DNA of 64,000 bases from Bacteroidaceae bacterium. GTDB taxonomy: Bacteria; Bacteroidota; Bacteroidia; Bacteroidales; Bacteroidaceae. The position numbers were made by a program, and so were the translations under genes. The notes under the pieces were generated by a model. That model worked only from the letters and a program-made list of their open reading frames with translations, did no database searches and was not told the DNA's origin. Of the stretch, positions 1 through 8,849 are shown in pieces (position 1 is the first letter of the stretch; each line of letters opens with the position of its first letter). The DNA is taken from contig CABIXF010000012.1 of the NCBI GenBank assembly GCA_902362595.1, forward strand, positions 33,595 through 97,594, written 5' to 3'.

Positions 1-1913
1 TGTTTGGGGTGACTTTCATGGTACTTGCACCTGAAAGTGAACTGGTTCCGCAGTTGACTACCGAAGCACAGCGTGCGGAAGTGGAAGCTTATCTGGAACG
101 CACAAAGAAACGTACCGAGCGTGAACGTATTTCCGACCGTCGGGTAACCGGTGTGTTCAGTGGCTCGTATGCCGTGAATCCGTTTACGGGTGAGTCCGTT
201 CCGGTATGGATCAGTGATTATGTATTGGCCGGATATGGTACAGGTGCCATCATGGCCGTACCTGCACACGACAGCCGTGACTATGCGTTTGCCAAGCATT
301 TCAATCTGCCGATTGTCCCGTTGGTAGAAGGTTGCGATGTGAGTGAGGAAAGTTTTGATGCCAAGGAAGGTATTGTCTGCAACTCTCCGAAAGCCGGTGT
401 GACTCCTTATTGCGACTTGACCTTGAACGGTCTGACCATCAAGGAAGCCATTGCCGCTACCAAGAAATATGTAAAAGAACATAACCTGGGACGTGTGAAA
501 GTGAATTTCCGCTTGCGCGACGCCATCTTCTCTCGTCAGCGTTACTGGGGTGAACCGTTTCCGGTTTACTATAAGGACGGTATGCCGTACATGATTGACG
601 AGTACAAACTTCCATTGGAATTGCCGGAAGTCGCCAAATTCTTGCCGACCGAAAGCGGGGAACCTCCATTGGGACACGCTACCCGCTGGGCATGGGATGT
701 GGAAAAAGGTGAAGTGGTGGAAAACTCCAAGATTGATAATGTTACGGTGTTCCCACTTGAACTGAATACCATGCCGGGATTTGCCGGTTCAAGTGCTTAT
801 TATTTGCGCTACATGGACCCGCACAACGACAAGGAACTGGTTTCTGAAAAAGCTGACCGCTACTGGCAGAATGTTGACCTCTATGTGGGAGGTACGGAAC
901 ATGCGACCGGTCACTTGATTTATTCTCGTTTCTGGAACAAGTTCTTGTTCGACCTGGGTGTCAGCATCAAGGAAGAACCGTTCCAGAAGCTGGTGAACCA
1001 AGGAATGATTCAGGGTCGAAGCAACTTTGTATATCGTATCAAGGATACCAATACGTTTGTGTCACTGGGCTTGAAAGACCAGTATGACGTGACTCCGCTG
1101 CACGTGGATGTGAACATTGTATCCAACGACGTACTGGATGTGGAAGCTTTCAAGAATTGGCGTCCGGAATACCACAATGCAGAATTCATCCTCGAAGACG
1201 GCAAATATATCTGCGGTTGGGCAGTGGAAAAGATGAGTAAGTCCATGTACAATGTGGTCAACCCGGATATGATTGTAGAACGTTATGGAGCCGATACCTT
1301 GCGTATGTACGAAATGTTCCTCGGTCCGGTGGAACAGTCCAAACCGTGGGATACCAATGGTATCGACGGGGTACACCGTTTCCTGAAGAAACTCTGGAAC
1401 CTGTTCTATGACCGTCAGGGCACTTTCTTGCCTGCCGAAGGAGAGGCGACCAAGGAAGAACTGAAATCCATTCATAAGCTGATTAAGAAGGTGACTGGCG
1501 ATATTGAAACCTTCTCTTACAATACGTCCATCAGTGCGTTCATGATTTGTGTGAACGAACTGACTGCCTTGAAGTGCCGCAACAAGGAAGTGATGAGTAA
1601 CCTCGTTATCCTTCTGGCTCCGTTTGCTCCTCACTTGGCAGAAGAATTGTGGGAAGCACTGGGTCACACCACTTCTGTATGCGATGCGCAGTGGCCGGCA
1701 TTCAACGAAGAATACCTGAAGGAAGACAGCGTGAAATACACCATTTCGTTCAACGGAAAGGCTCGTTTCACTATGGAATTCCCTGCCGATGCCGACAATG
1801 AAACCATTCAGGCTGCGGTAATGGCCGAAGAACAGTCGCAGAAATGGATTGACGGCAAAACACCGAAGAAGGTGATTATTGTGCCGAAGAAGATTGTGAA
1901 TATTGTACTTTGA
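1..1913 (+). CDS. leuS: Leucine--tRNA ligase, 3' part (5' end outside window)
   Basis: Charges tRNA-Leu with leucine in the cytoplasm. The reading frame is open to the left edge, and the residues before the first possible start ([11 protein letters not shown]) already match the editing (CP1) domain of LeuRS, so the gene begins upstream. The roughly 635 residues seen are about two thirds of a bacterial LeuRS of 900-950 residues. Visible in order are the rest of the editing domain ([15 protein letters not shown]), the return to the Rossmann core ([15 protein letters not shown]), the class I signature [16 protein letters not shown], the anticodon-binding helical domain, and the small C-terminal domain ending in KKIVNIVL. 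A strong hairpin terminator follows the stop codon. The identification is secure; only the start is missing. Confidence 0.97.
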   Translation, partial: FGVTFMVLAPESELVPQLTTEAQRAEVEAYLERTKKRTERERISDRRVTGVFSGSYAVNPFTGESVPVWISDYVLAGYGTGAIMAVPAHDSRDYAFAKHFNLPIVPLVEGCDVSEESFDAKEGIVCNSPKAGVTPYCDLTLNGLTIKEAIAATKKYVKEHNLGRVKVNFRLRDAIFSRQRYWGEPFPVYYKDGMPYMIDEYKLPLELPEVAKFLPTESGEPPLGHATRWAWDVEKGEVVENSKIDNVTVFPLELNTMPGFAGSSAYYLRYMDPHNDKELVSEKADRYWQNVDLYVGGTEHATGHLIYSRFWNKFLFDLGVSIKEEPFQKLVNQGMIQGRSNFVYRIKDTNTFVSLGLKDQYDVTPLHVDVNIVSNDVLDVEAFKNWRPEYHNAEFILEDGKYICGWAVEKMSKSMYNVVNPDMIVERYGADTLRMYEMFLGPVEQSKPWDTNGIDGVHRFLKKLWNLFYDRQGTFLPAEGEATKEELKSIHKLIKKVTGDIETFSYNTSISAFMICVNELTALKCRNKEVMSNLVILLAPFAPHLAEELWEALGHTTSVCDAQWPAFNEEYLKEDSVKYTISFNGKARFTMEFPADADNETIQAAVMAEEQSQKWIDGKTPKKVIIVPKKIVNIVL

Positions 1914-1925
1914 GTTTTTTAATTG

Positions 1926-1978
1926 TCATCCGGGATAGACGGATTGGAATATCCGTTCTGTCCCGGATGATTTTTATT
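1926..1978 (+). terminator. Intrinsic terminator of leuS
   Basis: Perfect 10-bp stem TCATCCGGGA / TCCCGGATGA with a further inner pairing (ACGGAT / ATCCGT), followed by TTTTTATTT. It lies 12 bp after the leuS stop and just before the next start. Confidence 0.85.
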
Positions 1979-1983
1979 TGTGT

Positions 1984-2880
1984 ATGGAAACATTATTGAA
2001 GAAGAAATTAGGGAGAGAGTCAAGGGACTATCTGGCCATAACCTTTGGCCTGATTTGTTATTCTATTGGCTGGGCGGCCTTCATGCTTCCGTATCAGATT
2101 ACGACAGGAGGAGTGACGGGTATCGCTGCCATTATTTATTATGCGACGGGCATTGAAATCCAGGTTTCTTATTTTGTAATCAATGCGGTTTTTCTGGGGT
2201 TTGCCTTGAAAATATTGGGGCCGAAATTCAGTATCAAGACCATTTTTGCCATCTTTATGCTGACCTTCCTGCTCTGGTTTTTCCAGATGATTCTGAAGGA
2301 TGAAAACGGGAACCTGCCGCAGCTGTTGGGACCTGGACAAGACTTCATGGCTTGTGTGATAGGAGCTGGTCTGCTGGGCTTCGGTATCGGTATTGTCTTC
2401 TGTAACAACGGAAGTACGGGAGGTACGGATATCATTGCATGGATTATTAACAAGTATAAGGACGTTACTTTGGGACGGATGATGATGTATTGTGATATTG
2501 TCATCATTTCTTCGTGCTACTTTATCTTTCACGACTGGCGCAGGGTTTTGTTCGGCTTCTGTGTCTTGTTTATCATGAGCATCGTGATTGATTATGTCAT
2601 CAACAGCACACGCCAGTCTGTACAGTTCCTGATATTTTCCCGCAAGTATGAAGAAATAGCGGAAGGTATTGCTACTAAAATTGATCGGGGAGTTACTTTA
2701 TTAGATGGGAAAGGATGGTATAGTAAGCAGGAAATTAAGGTAGTAGTCGTTTTGGCTAAAAAGAGAGAGTCGCTCGATATTTTCCGTCTGGTAAAAGATA
2801 TCGACCCGAATGCGTTTGTGTCACAAAGTAATGTGGTAGGAGTCTATGGGGAAGGCTTCGATAAACTTAAAGTAAAATAA
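1984..2880 (+). CDS. YitT family membrane protein (DUF2179 C-terminal domain)
   Basis: About 298 residues. The N-terminal half has five to six hydrophobic segments typical of the YitT/DUF161 family, with the glycine-rich stretch FCNNGSTGGTDIIAW. The last 80 or so residues form the soluble DUF2179 domain (RGVTLLDGKGWYSKQEIKVV). The family's molecular function is not established; some members are proposed to be transporters. ATG at 1984 is chosen over an in-frame TTG at 1978, which falls in the T-tract of the preceding terminator. It looks monocistronic, with a terminator on each side. Family assignment is confident, function unknown. Confidence 0.88.
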   Translation: METLLKKKLGRESRDYLAITFGLICYSIGWAAFMLPYQITTGGVTGIAAIIYYATGIEIQVSYFVINAVFLGFALKILGPKFSIKTIFAIFMLTFLLWFFQMILKDENGNLPQLLGPGQDFMACVIGAGLLGFGIGIVFCNNGSTGGTDIIAWIINKYKDVTLGRMMMYCDIVIISSCYFIFHDWRRVLFGFCVLFIMSIVIDYVINSTRQSVQFLIFSRKYEEIAEGIATKIDRGVTLLDGKGWYSKQEIKVVVVLAKKRESLDIFRLVKDIDPNAFVSQSNVVGVYGEGFDKLKVK

Positions 2881-2912
2881 ACATTTCCCTAAGATAATTA
2901 AAATAAAAGTAG

Positions 2913-2957
2913 GTTTTCCCGTTAAATTTGTTTTATCGGGAAAACTTTTTTTATTTT
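2913..2957 (+). terminator. Intrinsic terminator after YitT gene
   Basis: Inverted repeat GTTTTCCCG / CGGGAAAAC around a 14-15 nt AT-rich loop, followed by a run of seven T. It separates the YitT gene from the beta-mannosidase gene. Confidence 0.8.
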
Positions 2958-2991
2958 GTACTTTAAAGAATGTGATACTTAAATCTATAGC

Positions 2992-5583
2992 GTGAAAAAA
3001 ATATTCAAACTTATTCTGATGGCAATGTCGTTTTTTATCGCTGCTTTCGGAAATCATGTAGAGGGGAAAAATTTATCTCAGATTCGTCAGTTGCATACGG
3101 GCTGGGAGTTTTCAATGTACGGCAGTCACGAATGGTTGTCTGCCGAAGTCCCGGGTACGGTTCATCAGGATTTGCTGGCTCATGACAAATTGCCCGATCC
3201 TTTTTATGGCATGAATGAGGAGAAAATACAGTGGGTGGAAAAAGAAGACTGGCTGTATCGGACGTCGTTTGTGGTGAGTGAGGAAGAGATGAGTGCAGAA
3301 GGTACGTTTCTGGTATTTGAAGGATTGGATACTTATGCGGACGTTTTTTTAAACGGTGCGTTGTTGCTGAAGGCAGACAATATGTTTGTCGGTTATCGGG
3401 TTCCTGTCAAATCCGTATTGAAAAAGGGTGAAAACAAACTGGTGATACGTTTCCGTTCACCCATTTGGGAGGCGATGCCCCAATGGGAAAGTAACGGATT
3501 CGATTATCCGGCAGACAACGACCATTTCCCACAGAAGTTAAGTGTGTTTACCCGTAAAGCTCCCTATTCTTATGGCTGGGATTGGGGAATCCGTATGGTG
3601 ACTTGCGGAATCTGGCGTCCTGTGTATCTGGAGTTTGTCAATAAGGCGGTGGTAGAGGATTATTTTGTGCATCAGACCTCGGTCAGTGCAGTCCGTGCAG
3701 AGGTAGACAATCAGATAGAGATAAATAATATAGGCAATGACAGGCAGCAGGCTTTGGTCCGCGTCACTTACCGCTATCCTGGAGAAACAGATAAAAGCGT
3801 TGAAAAGAAGGTAGAGCTACAGCCAGGACAGAATAACGTATCGCTTCCTTTGTCGGTAGAATCCCCGCATCTTTGGATGCCCAACGGCTGGGGAGAGCCT
3901 GCGTTGTATGAGTTTGAAGCGTCGGTGTGGGTCGACGGACAACAGGTTTCGCAGAAAAGTCATCAGATAGGGTTCCGGCAGGTACGTGTGGTACAAGAGA
4001 AGGACAAAGAAGGAATGAGTTTCTATTTTGAGGTGAACGGCGTTCCGATGTTTGCCAAAGGTACCAACCTGATTCCTTCCGATGCCTTGCTTCCGCGGGT
4101 GACTCGTGCCCGTTATGCGCGTTTGTTGGAAGATGCACAAATCTCTCACATGAATATGATACGTGTGTGGGGAGGAGGCATTTATGAAGATGATGCCTTC
4201 TTTGAAGAGGCCGATAAGCGGGGAATCCTCATCTGGCAGGATTTTATGTTTGCTTGTACCACGTATCCGCACGATTCGGCTTTCCTGCATCGGGTATCGG
4301 AAGAAGCCGAATACAATATCAAACGGTTGCGGAATCATGCCTCATTGGCTATGTGGTGTGGCAACAATGAGATTTATGAAGGCTTGCGTTATTGGGGCTG
4401 GAAAGAAAAATATACACCGGAAGTCTATCAGCAGATGCTGGAGGGATACGATGTGCTTTTCCGCCACCTTCTTCCGGCAAAGGTGAAAGAGCTGGACCCG
4501 GGACGATTCTATCTGGAGGGTTCTCCCTATGAAGCCAACTGGGGAAGACCGGAAAGCTGGAAGATAGCCGACAGCCACAACTGGGGCACTTGGTATGGCC
4601 AGAAACCTTTCGAGAGCCTGGATGCGGAAATTCCCCGGTTTATGAGCGAATATGGGTTTCAGGCCTTCCCGGAAATGAAGACCATCCGTACGTTTGCTTC
4701 TCCGGAAGACTATGAGCTGGAATCGCCGGTGATGAACGCACATCAGAAGAGTACCATCGGGAATGCCTTGATAAAAAAGACGATGGCCCTCTATTATCCG
4801 GTACCGGAGAAGTTTGAGGACTTGGTGTATATGGGACTTGTCTTGCAAGGGCAGGGTATGCGTCATGGCATGGAAGCGCATCGGCGGAATCGCCCGTATT
4901 GTATGGGGAGTTTGCCTTGGCAGTTGAATGATAGCTGGCCGGTGGTTTCCTGGTCGGCTATCGACTATTACGGTAACTGGAAAGCCATGCAGTACCAGAC
5001 CCGACGAGCTTTTGCTCCTGTGTTGGTGAATGCCATTCGGGAAGGCGAAAAATTGCGCGTGTACGTGTTGTCCGATTGCCTGAAGGCAGAAAAAGTGACC
5101 TTGCAACTGGAATGGACTGACTTCCAGGGAAAGATACATCGTCGGCAACAGGTAGAGGGAATGTTGCCGGTCAATGCTTCGGAAGTCTTTTATGAGGAAG
5201 ACTGGCAGAAGGCTTTTGCAGCCTGTGATACGACGGCTTCCTACTTGCGCATGACATTAAAGGGAAAACAAAGCCGGAAAGTGCTTTCGGACGAAGTGTA
5301 TTATCCGGTATATCCTAAGTATCAGCATCTGCCACAAGCCAAGATTTCTTGTAAGAAAGTCCTGAAGGATGGAACTTGCGAACTGACGTTGAAGTCCAGC
5401 CAACTGGCCCGTGATGTATTTATAGAAATACCGGTGCAAGGAGTACGTTTTTCAGATAATTTCTTTGACCTGTTGCCGGGAGTGACCAAGAAAGTGACGG
5501 TAACTTCAGCCGATGGAAGTCCCGTGGAAGATTTTACGGTGGAAATACATCAGCTGAGTGACATTGCAAATTCTAATTATTAA
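2992..5583 (+). CDS. Beta-mannosidase, glycoside hydrolase family 2
   Basis: About 863 residues, secreted. Removes beta-linked mannose from the non-reducing end of oligosaccharides, for example Man-beta-1,4-GlcNAc of N-glycan cores or manno-oligosaccharides. An N-terminal signal sequence (KKIFKLILMAMSFFIAAFG) is followed by a GH2 sugar-binding domain (EGLDTYADVFLNG), immunoglobulin-like domains and the catalytic TIM barrel. The acid/base Glu460 lies in WCGNNE, and the nucleophile is predicted at Glu553 in MSEYGFQAFP, both in the pattern of GH2 mannosidases. The start is GTG; no nearer ATG keeps the signal sequence. The hexosaminidase starts 16 bp downstream, so the two are probably cotranscribed. 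Beta-mannosidase is preferred over other GH2 activities on overall pattern. Confidence 0.9.
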   Translation: MKKIFKLILMAMSFFIAAFGNHVEGKNLSQIRQLHTGWEFSMYGSHEWLSAEVPGTVHQDLLAHDKLPDPFYGMNEEKIQWVEKEDWLYRTSFVVSEEEMSAEGTFLVFEGLDTYADVFLNGALLLKADNMFVGYRVPVKSVLKKGENKLVIRFRSPIWEAMPQWESNGFDYPADNDHFPQKLSVFTRKAPYSYGWDWGIRMVTCGIWRPVYLEFVNKAVVEDYFVHQTSVSAVRAEVDNQIEINNIGNDRQQALVRVTYRYPGETDKSVEKKVELQPGQNNVSLPLSVESPHLWMPNGWGEPALYEFEASVWVDGQQVSQKSHQIGFRQVRVVQEKDKEGMSFYFEVNGVPMFAKGTNLIPSDALLPRVTRARYARLLEDAQISHMNMIRVWGGGIYEDDAFFEEADKRGILIWQDFMFACTTYPHDSAFLHRVSEEAEYNIKRLRNHASLAMWCGNNEIYEGLRYWGWKEKYTPEVYQQMLEGYDVLFRHLLPAKVKELDPGRFYLEGSPYEANWGRPESWKIADSHNWGTWYGQKPFESLDAEIPRFMSEYGFQAFPEMKTIRTFASPEDYELESPVMNAHQKSTIGNALIKKTMALYYPVPEKFEDLVYMGLVLQGQGMRHGMEAHRRNRPYCMGSLPWQLNDSWPVVSWSAIDYYGNWKAMQYQTRRAFAPVLVNAIREGEKLRVYVLSDCLKAEKVTLQLEWTDFQGKIHRRQQVEGMLPVNASEVFYEEDWQKAFAACDTTASYLRMTLKGKQSRKVLSDEVYYPVYPKYQHLPQAKISCKKVLKDGTCELTLKSSQLARDVFIEIPVQGVRFSDNFFDLLPGVTKKVTVTSADGSPVEDFTVEIHQLSDIANSNY

Positions 5584-5599
5584 CCTTTATATTATCAAC

Positions 5600-7936
5600 A
5601 TGAGACCATTTTCAAAAATGAATTGCTTGGGGTTGGCATTCGCAGGAATGCTGGCGACCTCGTGTACGGATAGTCCGACCGCTGTGGCAGACTATCAGAT
5701 TGTGCCGATGCCATTGGAAATCACGGCGGCATCACAAGGCTCGTTTCTGCTGAAAAGTGGAGAAACGATTTACTATACTGCCGGAAATGAAAAGATGAAG
5801 AAGAATGCCGAATTCCTGGCTACTTTCATCAAGGAACAGACGGGCATTACACTGAAAACACAAGAAGGTGATAAAGAGGAGGGTATTGTGCTGAAACTGG
5901 GGTTGGAAGCCAATTCTCCGGAAGCTTATCAGCTGACCGTAGACGGCAAGAAGGTGGTGATTACTGCTCCTTCGGAAGCCGGTGTGTTCTATGGCATCCA
6001 GACTTTGCGTAAGTCTGTGTCTGTGCACGAAGGAGGGGGCGCCATTGAATTGCCCGCCGTAGAAATCAACGACAGTCCGCGCTTCAGTTATCGTGGAATG
6101 ATGCTCGACGTAGGCCGTCACATGTTTACCGTGGATGAGATTAAGACGTACATCGACATGCTGGCGTTGCATAACATCAACCGCTTCCACTGGCACCTTT
6201 CAGAAGACCAGGGATGGCGTATTGAAATCAAGAAATATCCGAAGCTGACCGAAATCGGTTCCAAGCGTAGTGAAACGGTTATCGGACGCAACTCGGGCGA
6301 ATACGACGGAAAACCTTACGGCGGTTTCTATACCCAGGAACAGGCCAAGGAAATTGTGGCATACGCAGCAGAACGTTACATTACGGTAATACCGGAAATC
6401 GACATGCCGGGACACATGCAGGCAGCTTTGGCAGCTTATCCGGAACTGGGATGTACAGGTGGTCCGTATGAAGTATGGCGTATGTGGGGTATCTCCGACA
6501 ATGTGCTTTGTGCCGGAAACGACAAGACCATCCAGTTTATCAAGGATGTGTTGGCTGAGATTATCGACATCTTCCCTTCTAAATATATTCATGTAGGTGG
6601 CGACGAATGCCCGAAAGTGAAGTGGGAGACTTGTCCGAAGTGTCAGGCCCGTATCAAGGCTTTGGGTATCAAGGGCGACAGCAAGCATTCAAAGGAAGAA
6701 TATTTGCAGAGCTATGTGATTCATGAAGCGGAGAAGTTCCTCACCGAGCATGGACGGAACATGATTGGATGGGATGAAATCCTGGAAGGTGGACTGGCTC
6801 CGAATGCCACAGTCATGTCTTGGAGAGGTGAAGCGGGAGGCATTGAAGCAGCCCGTCAGCAACACAATGTCATCATGACGCCGAATACTTACCTGTATTT
6901 CGACTATTATCAGGCAAAGGATACCGACAATGAACCGCTGGCCATCGGTGGTTATCTGCCGATTGAAAGAGTGTACAGCTACGAACCGATGCCTGCTGCG
7001 CTTTCTCCGGAAGAACAGAAATACATCACGGGTGTGCAAGCCAATCTGTGGACTGAATACATTCCTACACTTGCACAGGCTCAGTACATGGTATTGCCGC
7101 GTATGGCAGCCCTTTGCGAAACCCAGTGGAGTGCTCCTGAAAAGAAGAAAGATTATCAGGGATTCCTGAAACGTACGGCTCGTTTGACCAAGATTTATCA
7201 GCTGAAGGGATGGAACTATGCGACTCATATCTTTGATGTGGACGTGAATATTGTGCCGAATCCGGAAACCGGTAAACTGGATGTCAGTGCCGCTACGATT
7301 GATGAGGCTCCGATATACTATACACTCGACGGAACCGAACCGACGGCTTCTTCTACCAAGTTTGAAGGTAAATTGAGTATTGATGCAGCTTGTGTATTGC
7401 GCATGATGGCCGTGCGTCCGGAAGGCAATTCCTGTGTGACGCTCGACAGCATCTCGTTCAGCAAGTCTACTGCAAAACCGATTACGATGCTGCAGCCCAT
7501 CAACAAGCCCTATGAGTTCAAGGGAGCGGTGACGTTGGTAGACGGTATGACCGGTAACCGGAACTACAAGACCGGCCGCTGGATTGCGTTCTACAAGAAC
7601 GATATGGAAGCCGTCATCGATTTGAAGGAAGCTACGGAAATCAGTTCCATGACCCTGCGTACTTGTGTGGAAAAAGGCGACTGGATTTTCGATGCCAGAG
7701 GTATTACGGTGGAGGTGTCTGATGACAACAAGACCTTCAAGAAAGTGGCTTCGGAAACTTACCCGGCCATGACCGAGAAGGATGCCAACCAGATTTATAC
7801 GCATACGCTGAAGTTTACACCGGTAAAGGCCCGCTATGTGAAAGTGACTGCTTTGTCTGAAAAGAATATTCCGGCATGGCATGGAGGAAAAGGCAACCCG
7901 GGTTATCTGTTTGTGGATGAAATCGTATTGAACTAA
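5600..7936 (+). CDS. Beta-N-acetylhexosaminidase, glycoside hydrolase family 20, lipoprotein
   Basis: About 778 residues. Releases terminal beta-linked GlcNAc or GalNAc. ATG at 5600 gives a lipoprotein signal with lipobox LATSC, so the enzyme is probably anchored in the outer membrane or periplasm; an upstream in-frame codon at 5558 would overlap the mannosidase and lose the signal. After a GH20 N-terminal domain comes the catalytic barrel (FHWHLSEDQGWRIEIKKYP) with the Asp335-Glu336 pair in HVGGDECPK, needed for substrate-assisted catalysis. The C-terminal part has a chitobiase-like region (PIYYTLDGTEPTASS) and an F5/8-type sugar-binding domain (CBM32-like). Together with the mannosidase it would take apart a Man-GlcNAc-GlcNAc core (inference). 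Confidence 0.92.
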   Translation: MRPFSKMNCLGLAFAGMLATSCTDSPTAVADYQIVPMPLEITAASQGSFLLKSGETIYYTAGNEKMKKNAEFLATFIKEQTGITLKTQEGDKEEGIVLKLGLEANSPEAYQLTVDGKKVVITAPSEAGVFYGIQTLRKSVSVHEGGGAIELPAVEINDSPRFSYRGMMLDVGRHMFTVDEIKTYIDMLALHNINRFHWHLSEDQGWRIEIKKYPKLTEIGSKRSETVIGRNSGEYDGKPYGGFYTQEQAKEIVAYAAERYITVIPEIDMPGHMQAALAAYPELGCTGGPYEVWRMWGISDNVLCAGNDKTIQFIKDVLAEIIDIFPSKYIHVGGDECPKVKWETCPKCQARIKALGIKGDSKHSKEEYLQSYVIHEAEKFLTEHGRNMIGWDEILEGGLAPNATVMSWRGEAGGIEAARQQHNVIMTPNTYLYFDYYQAKDTDNEPLAIGGYLPIERVYSYEPMPAALSPEEQKYITGVQANLWTEYIPTLAQAQYMVLPRMAALCETQWSAPEKKKDYQGFLKRTARLTKIYQLKGWNYATHIFDVDVNIVPNPETGKLDVSAATIDEAPIYYTLDGTEPTASSTKFEGKLSIDAACVLRMMAVRPEGNSCVTLDSISFSKSTAKPITMLQPINKPYEFKGAVTLVDGMTGNRNYKTGRWIAFYKNDMEAVIDLKEATEISSMTLRTCVEKGDWIFDARGITVEVSDDNKTFKKVASETYPAMTEKDANQIYTHTLKFTPVKARYVKVTALSEKNIPAWHGGKGNPGYLFVDEIVLN

Positions 7937-7960
7937 ACCTACAGTTCTTTTATAACGATA

Positions 7961-7998
7961 AAGGTCTGGCTTCCCGTATGGGGAGTCGGACCTTTTTT
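7961..7998 (+). terminator. Intrinsic terminator of mannosidase-hexosaminidase operon
   Basis: Stem AAGGTCTGGCTTCCC / GGGGAGTCGGACCTT (a few G-T pairs) around a four-base loop, ending in six T. Confidence 0.85.
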
Positions 7999-8019
7999 AT
8001 GCAATTTTTGAAAGGAGCA

Positions 8020-8051
8020 TTTGAATTGTCGGCCGACGATATGTATCTTTG
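8020..8051 (+). promoter_or_regulatory. Bacteroides-type promoter of rdgB
   Basis: TTTG at 8020-8023, a 20-bp spacer, then TATCTTTG at 8044-8051, a full match to the Bacteroides housekeeping consensus. It lies 32 bp before the rdgB start. Confidence 0.75.
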
Positions 8052-8083
8052 TACCTGTAAATGTGATTATTTAGAACAACTGC

Positions 8084-8671
8084 ATGATGAAAAAGAAGTT
8101 GGTTTTTGCCACGAACAATGCCCATAAGCTGGATGAAATATGTGCCATATTGGGTGAGAAAGTAGATATCTTGAGTTTGAAGGACATCCATTGCGAGGCA
8201 GATATTCCTGAAACGGCAGACACCTTGGAGGGAAATGCGGCACTCAAGGCGGAGTATATTTATCAGCACTACGGTCTGGATTGCTTTGCAGACGATACGG
8301 GTCTGGAAGTAGAGGCGTTGAACGGAGCACCCGGTGTGTATTCGGCACGCTATGCGGGCGGTGAAGGACACGATTCGGAGGCCAACATGAAGAAGTTGCT
8401 GACCGAACTGGAAGGAAAAGACAACCGGAAGGCACAGTTCCGTACGGCCATCTGCCTGATAGAAGGCGGACAGTCGCACCTGTTTGAAGGAATCGTGAGA
8501 GGTGAAATCATCCGGGAGAAACGGGGAGCCTCAGGCTTTGGGTACGATCCGGTGTTCATGCCCGAAGGCTATACCGAGACCTTTGCCGAGATGGGAGCAG
8601 AAGAAAAGAATAAAATCAGCCATCGGGCAAGAGCCGTACAGCATTTGTGTGAATACCTGAACCGGGAGTAA
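8084..8671 (+). CDS. rdgB: dITP/XTP pyrophosphatase (RdgB/HAM1 family)
   Basis: 195 residues. Hydrolyses non-canonical purine nucleoside triphosphates (dITP, XTP, ITP) to monophosphates, keeping deaminated bases out of DNA and RNA. The substrate-binding start [13 protein letters not shown], the metal-binding core [21 protein letters not shown] and the C-terminal [20 protein letters not shown] and ISHRARA are all present. Two ATG codons lie side by side at 8084 and 8087. The gene is transcriptionally separate: it has its own promoter and is bracketed by terminators, although it sits inside a glycan-degradation locus. Confidence 0.96.
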   Translation: MMKKKLVFATNNAHKLDEICAILGEKVDILSLKDIHCEADIPETADTLEGNAALKAEYIYQHYGLDCFADDTGLEVEALNGAPGVYSARYAGGEGHDSEANMKKLLTELEGKDNRKAQFRTAICLIEGGQSHLFEGIVRGEIIREKRGASGFGYDPVFMPEGYTETFAEMGAEEKNKISHRARAVQHLCEYLNRE

Positions 8672-8681
8672 CTGTATAATG

Positions 8682-8731
8682 AAGGTTGTGGACTTTTTCT
8701 ACAGGTGTGTAGTCTTTCCACGACCTTTTTT
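8682..8731 (+). terminator. Intrinsic terminator of rdgB
   Basis: Arms AAGGTTGTGGA and TCCACGACCTT (one G-T pair) close a loop of about 24 nt and are followed by TTTTTT. The remaining 118 bp before the SusC gene hold an AT-rich leader with a near-consensus -7 box (TATATTTTG at 8804-8812) but no clear -33 box. Confidence 0.75.
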
Positions 8732-8849
8732 CGTAAGATAATATCTTAATTCGTTTATTATTAAAGTCTTATAAAATTAGGATTAAATAAAGGCATTTTG
8801 GCGTATATTTTGTTTACGGCTTTTTATAACAATAAACAATGAGCGTCAA

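Noticed and set aside
6689..7882. Long minus-strand open frame (397 codons) opposite the hexosaminidase gene
   Set aside because: Antisense shadow of a clear GH20 gene; composition rich in Arg, His and Gln as expected for reversed coding sequence.
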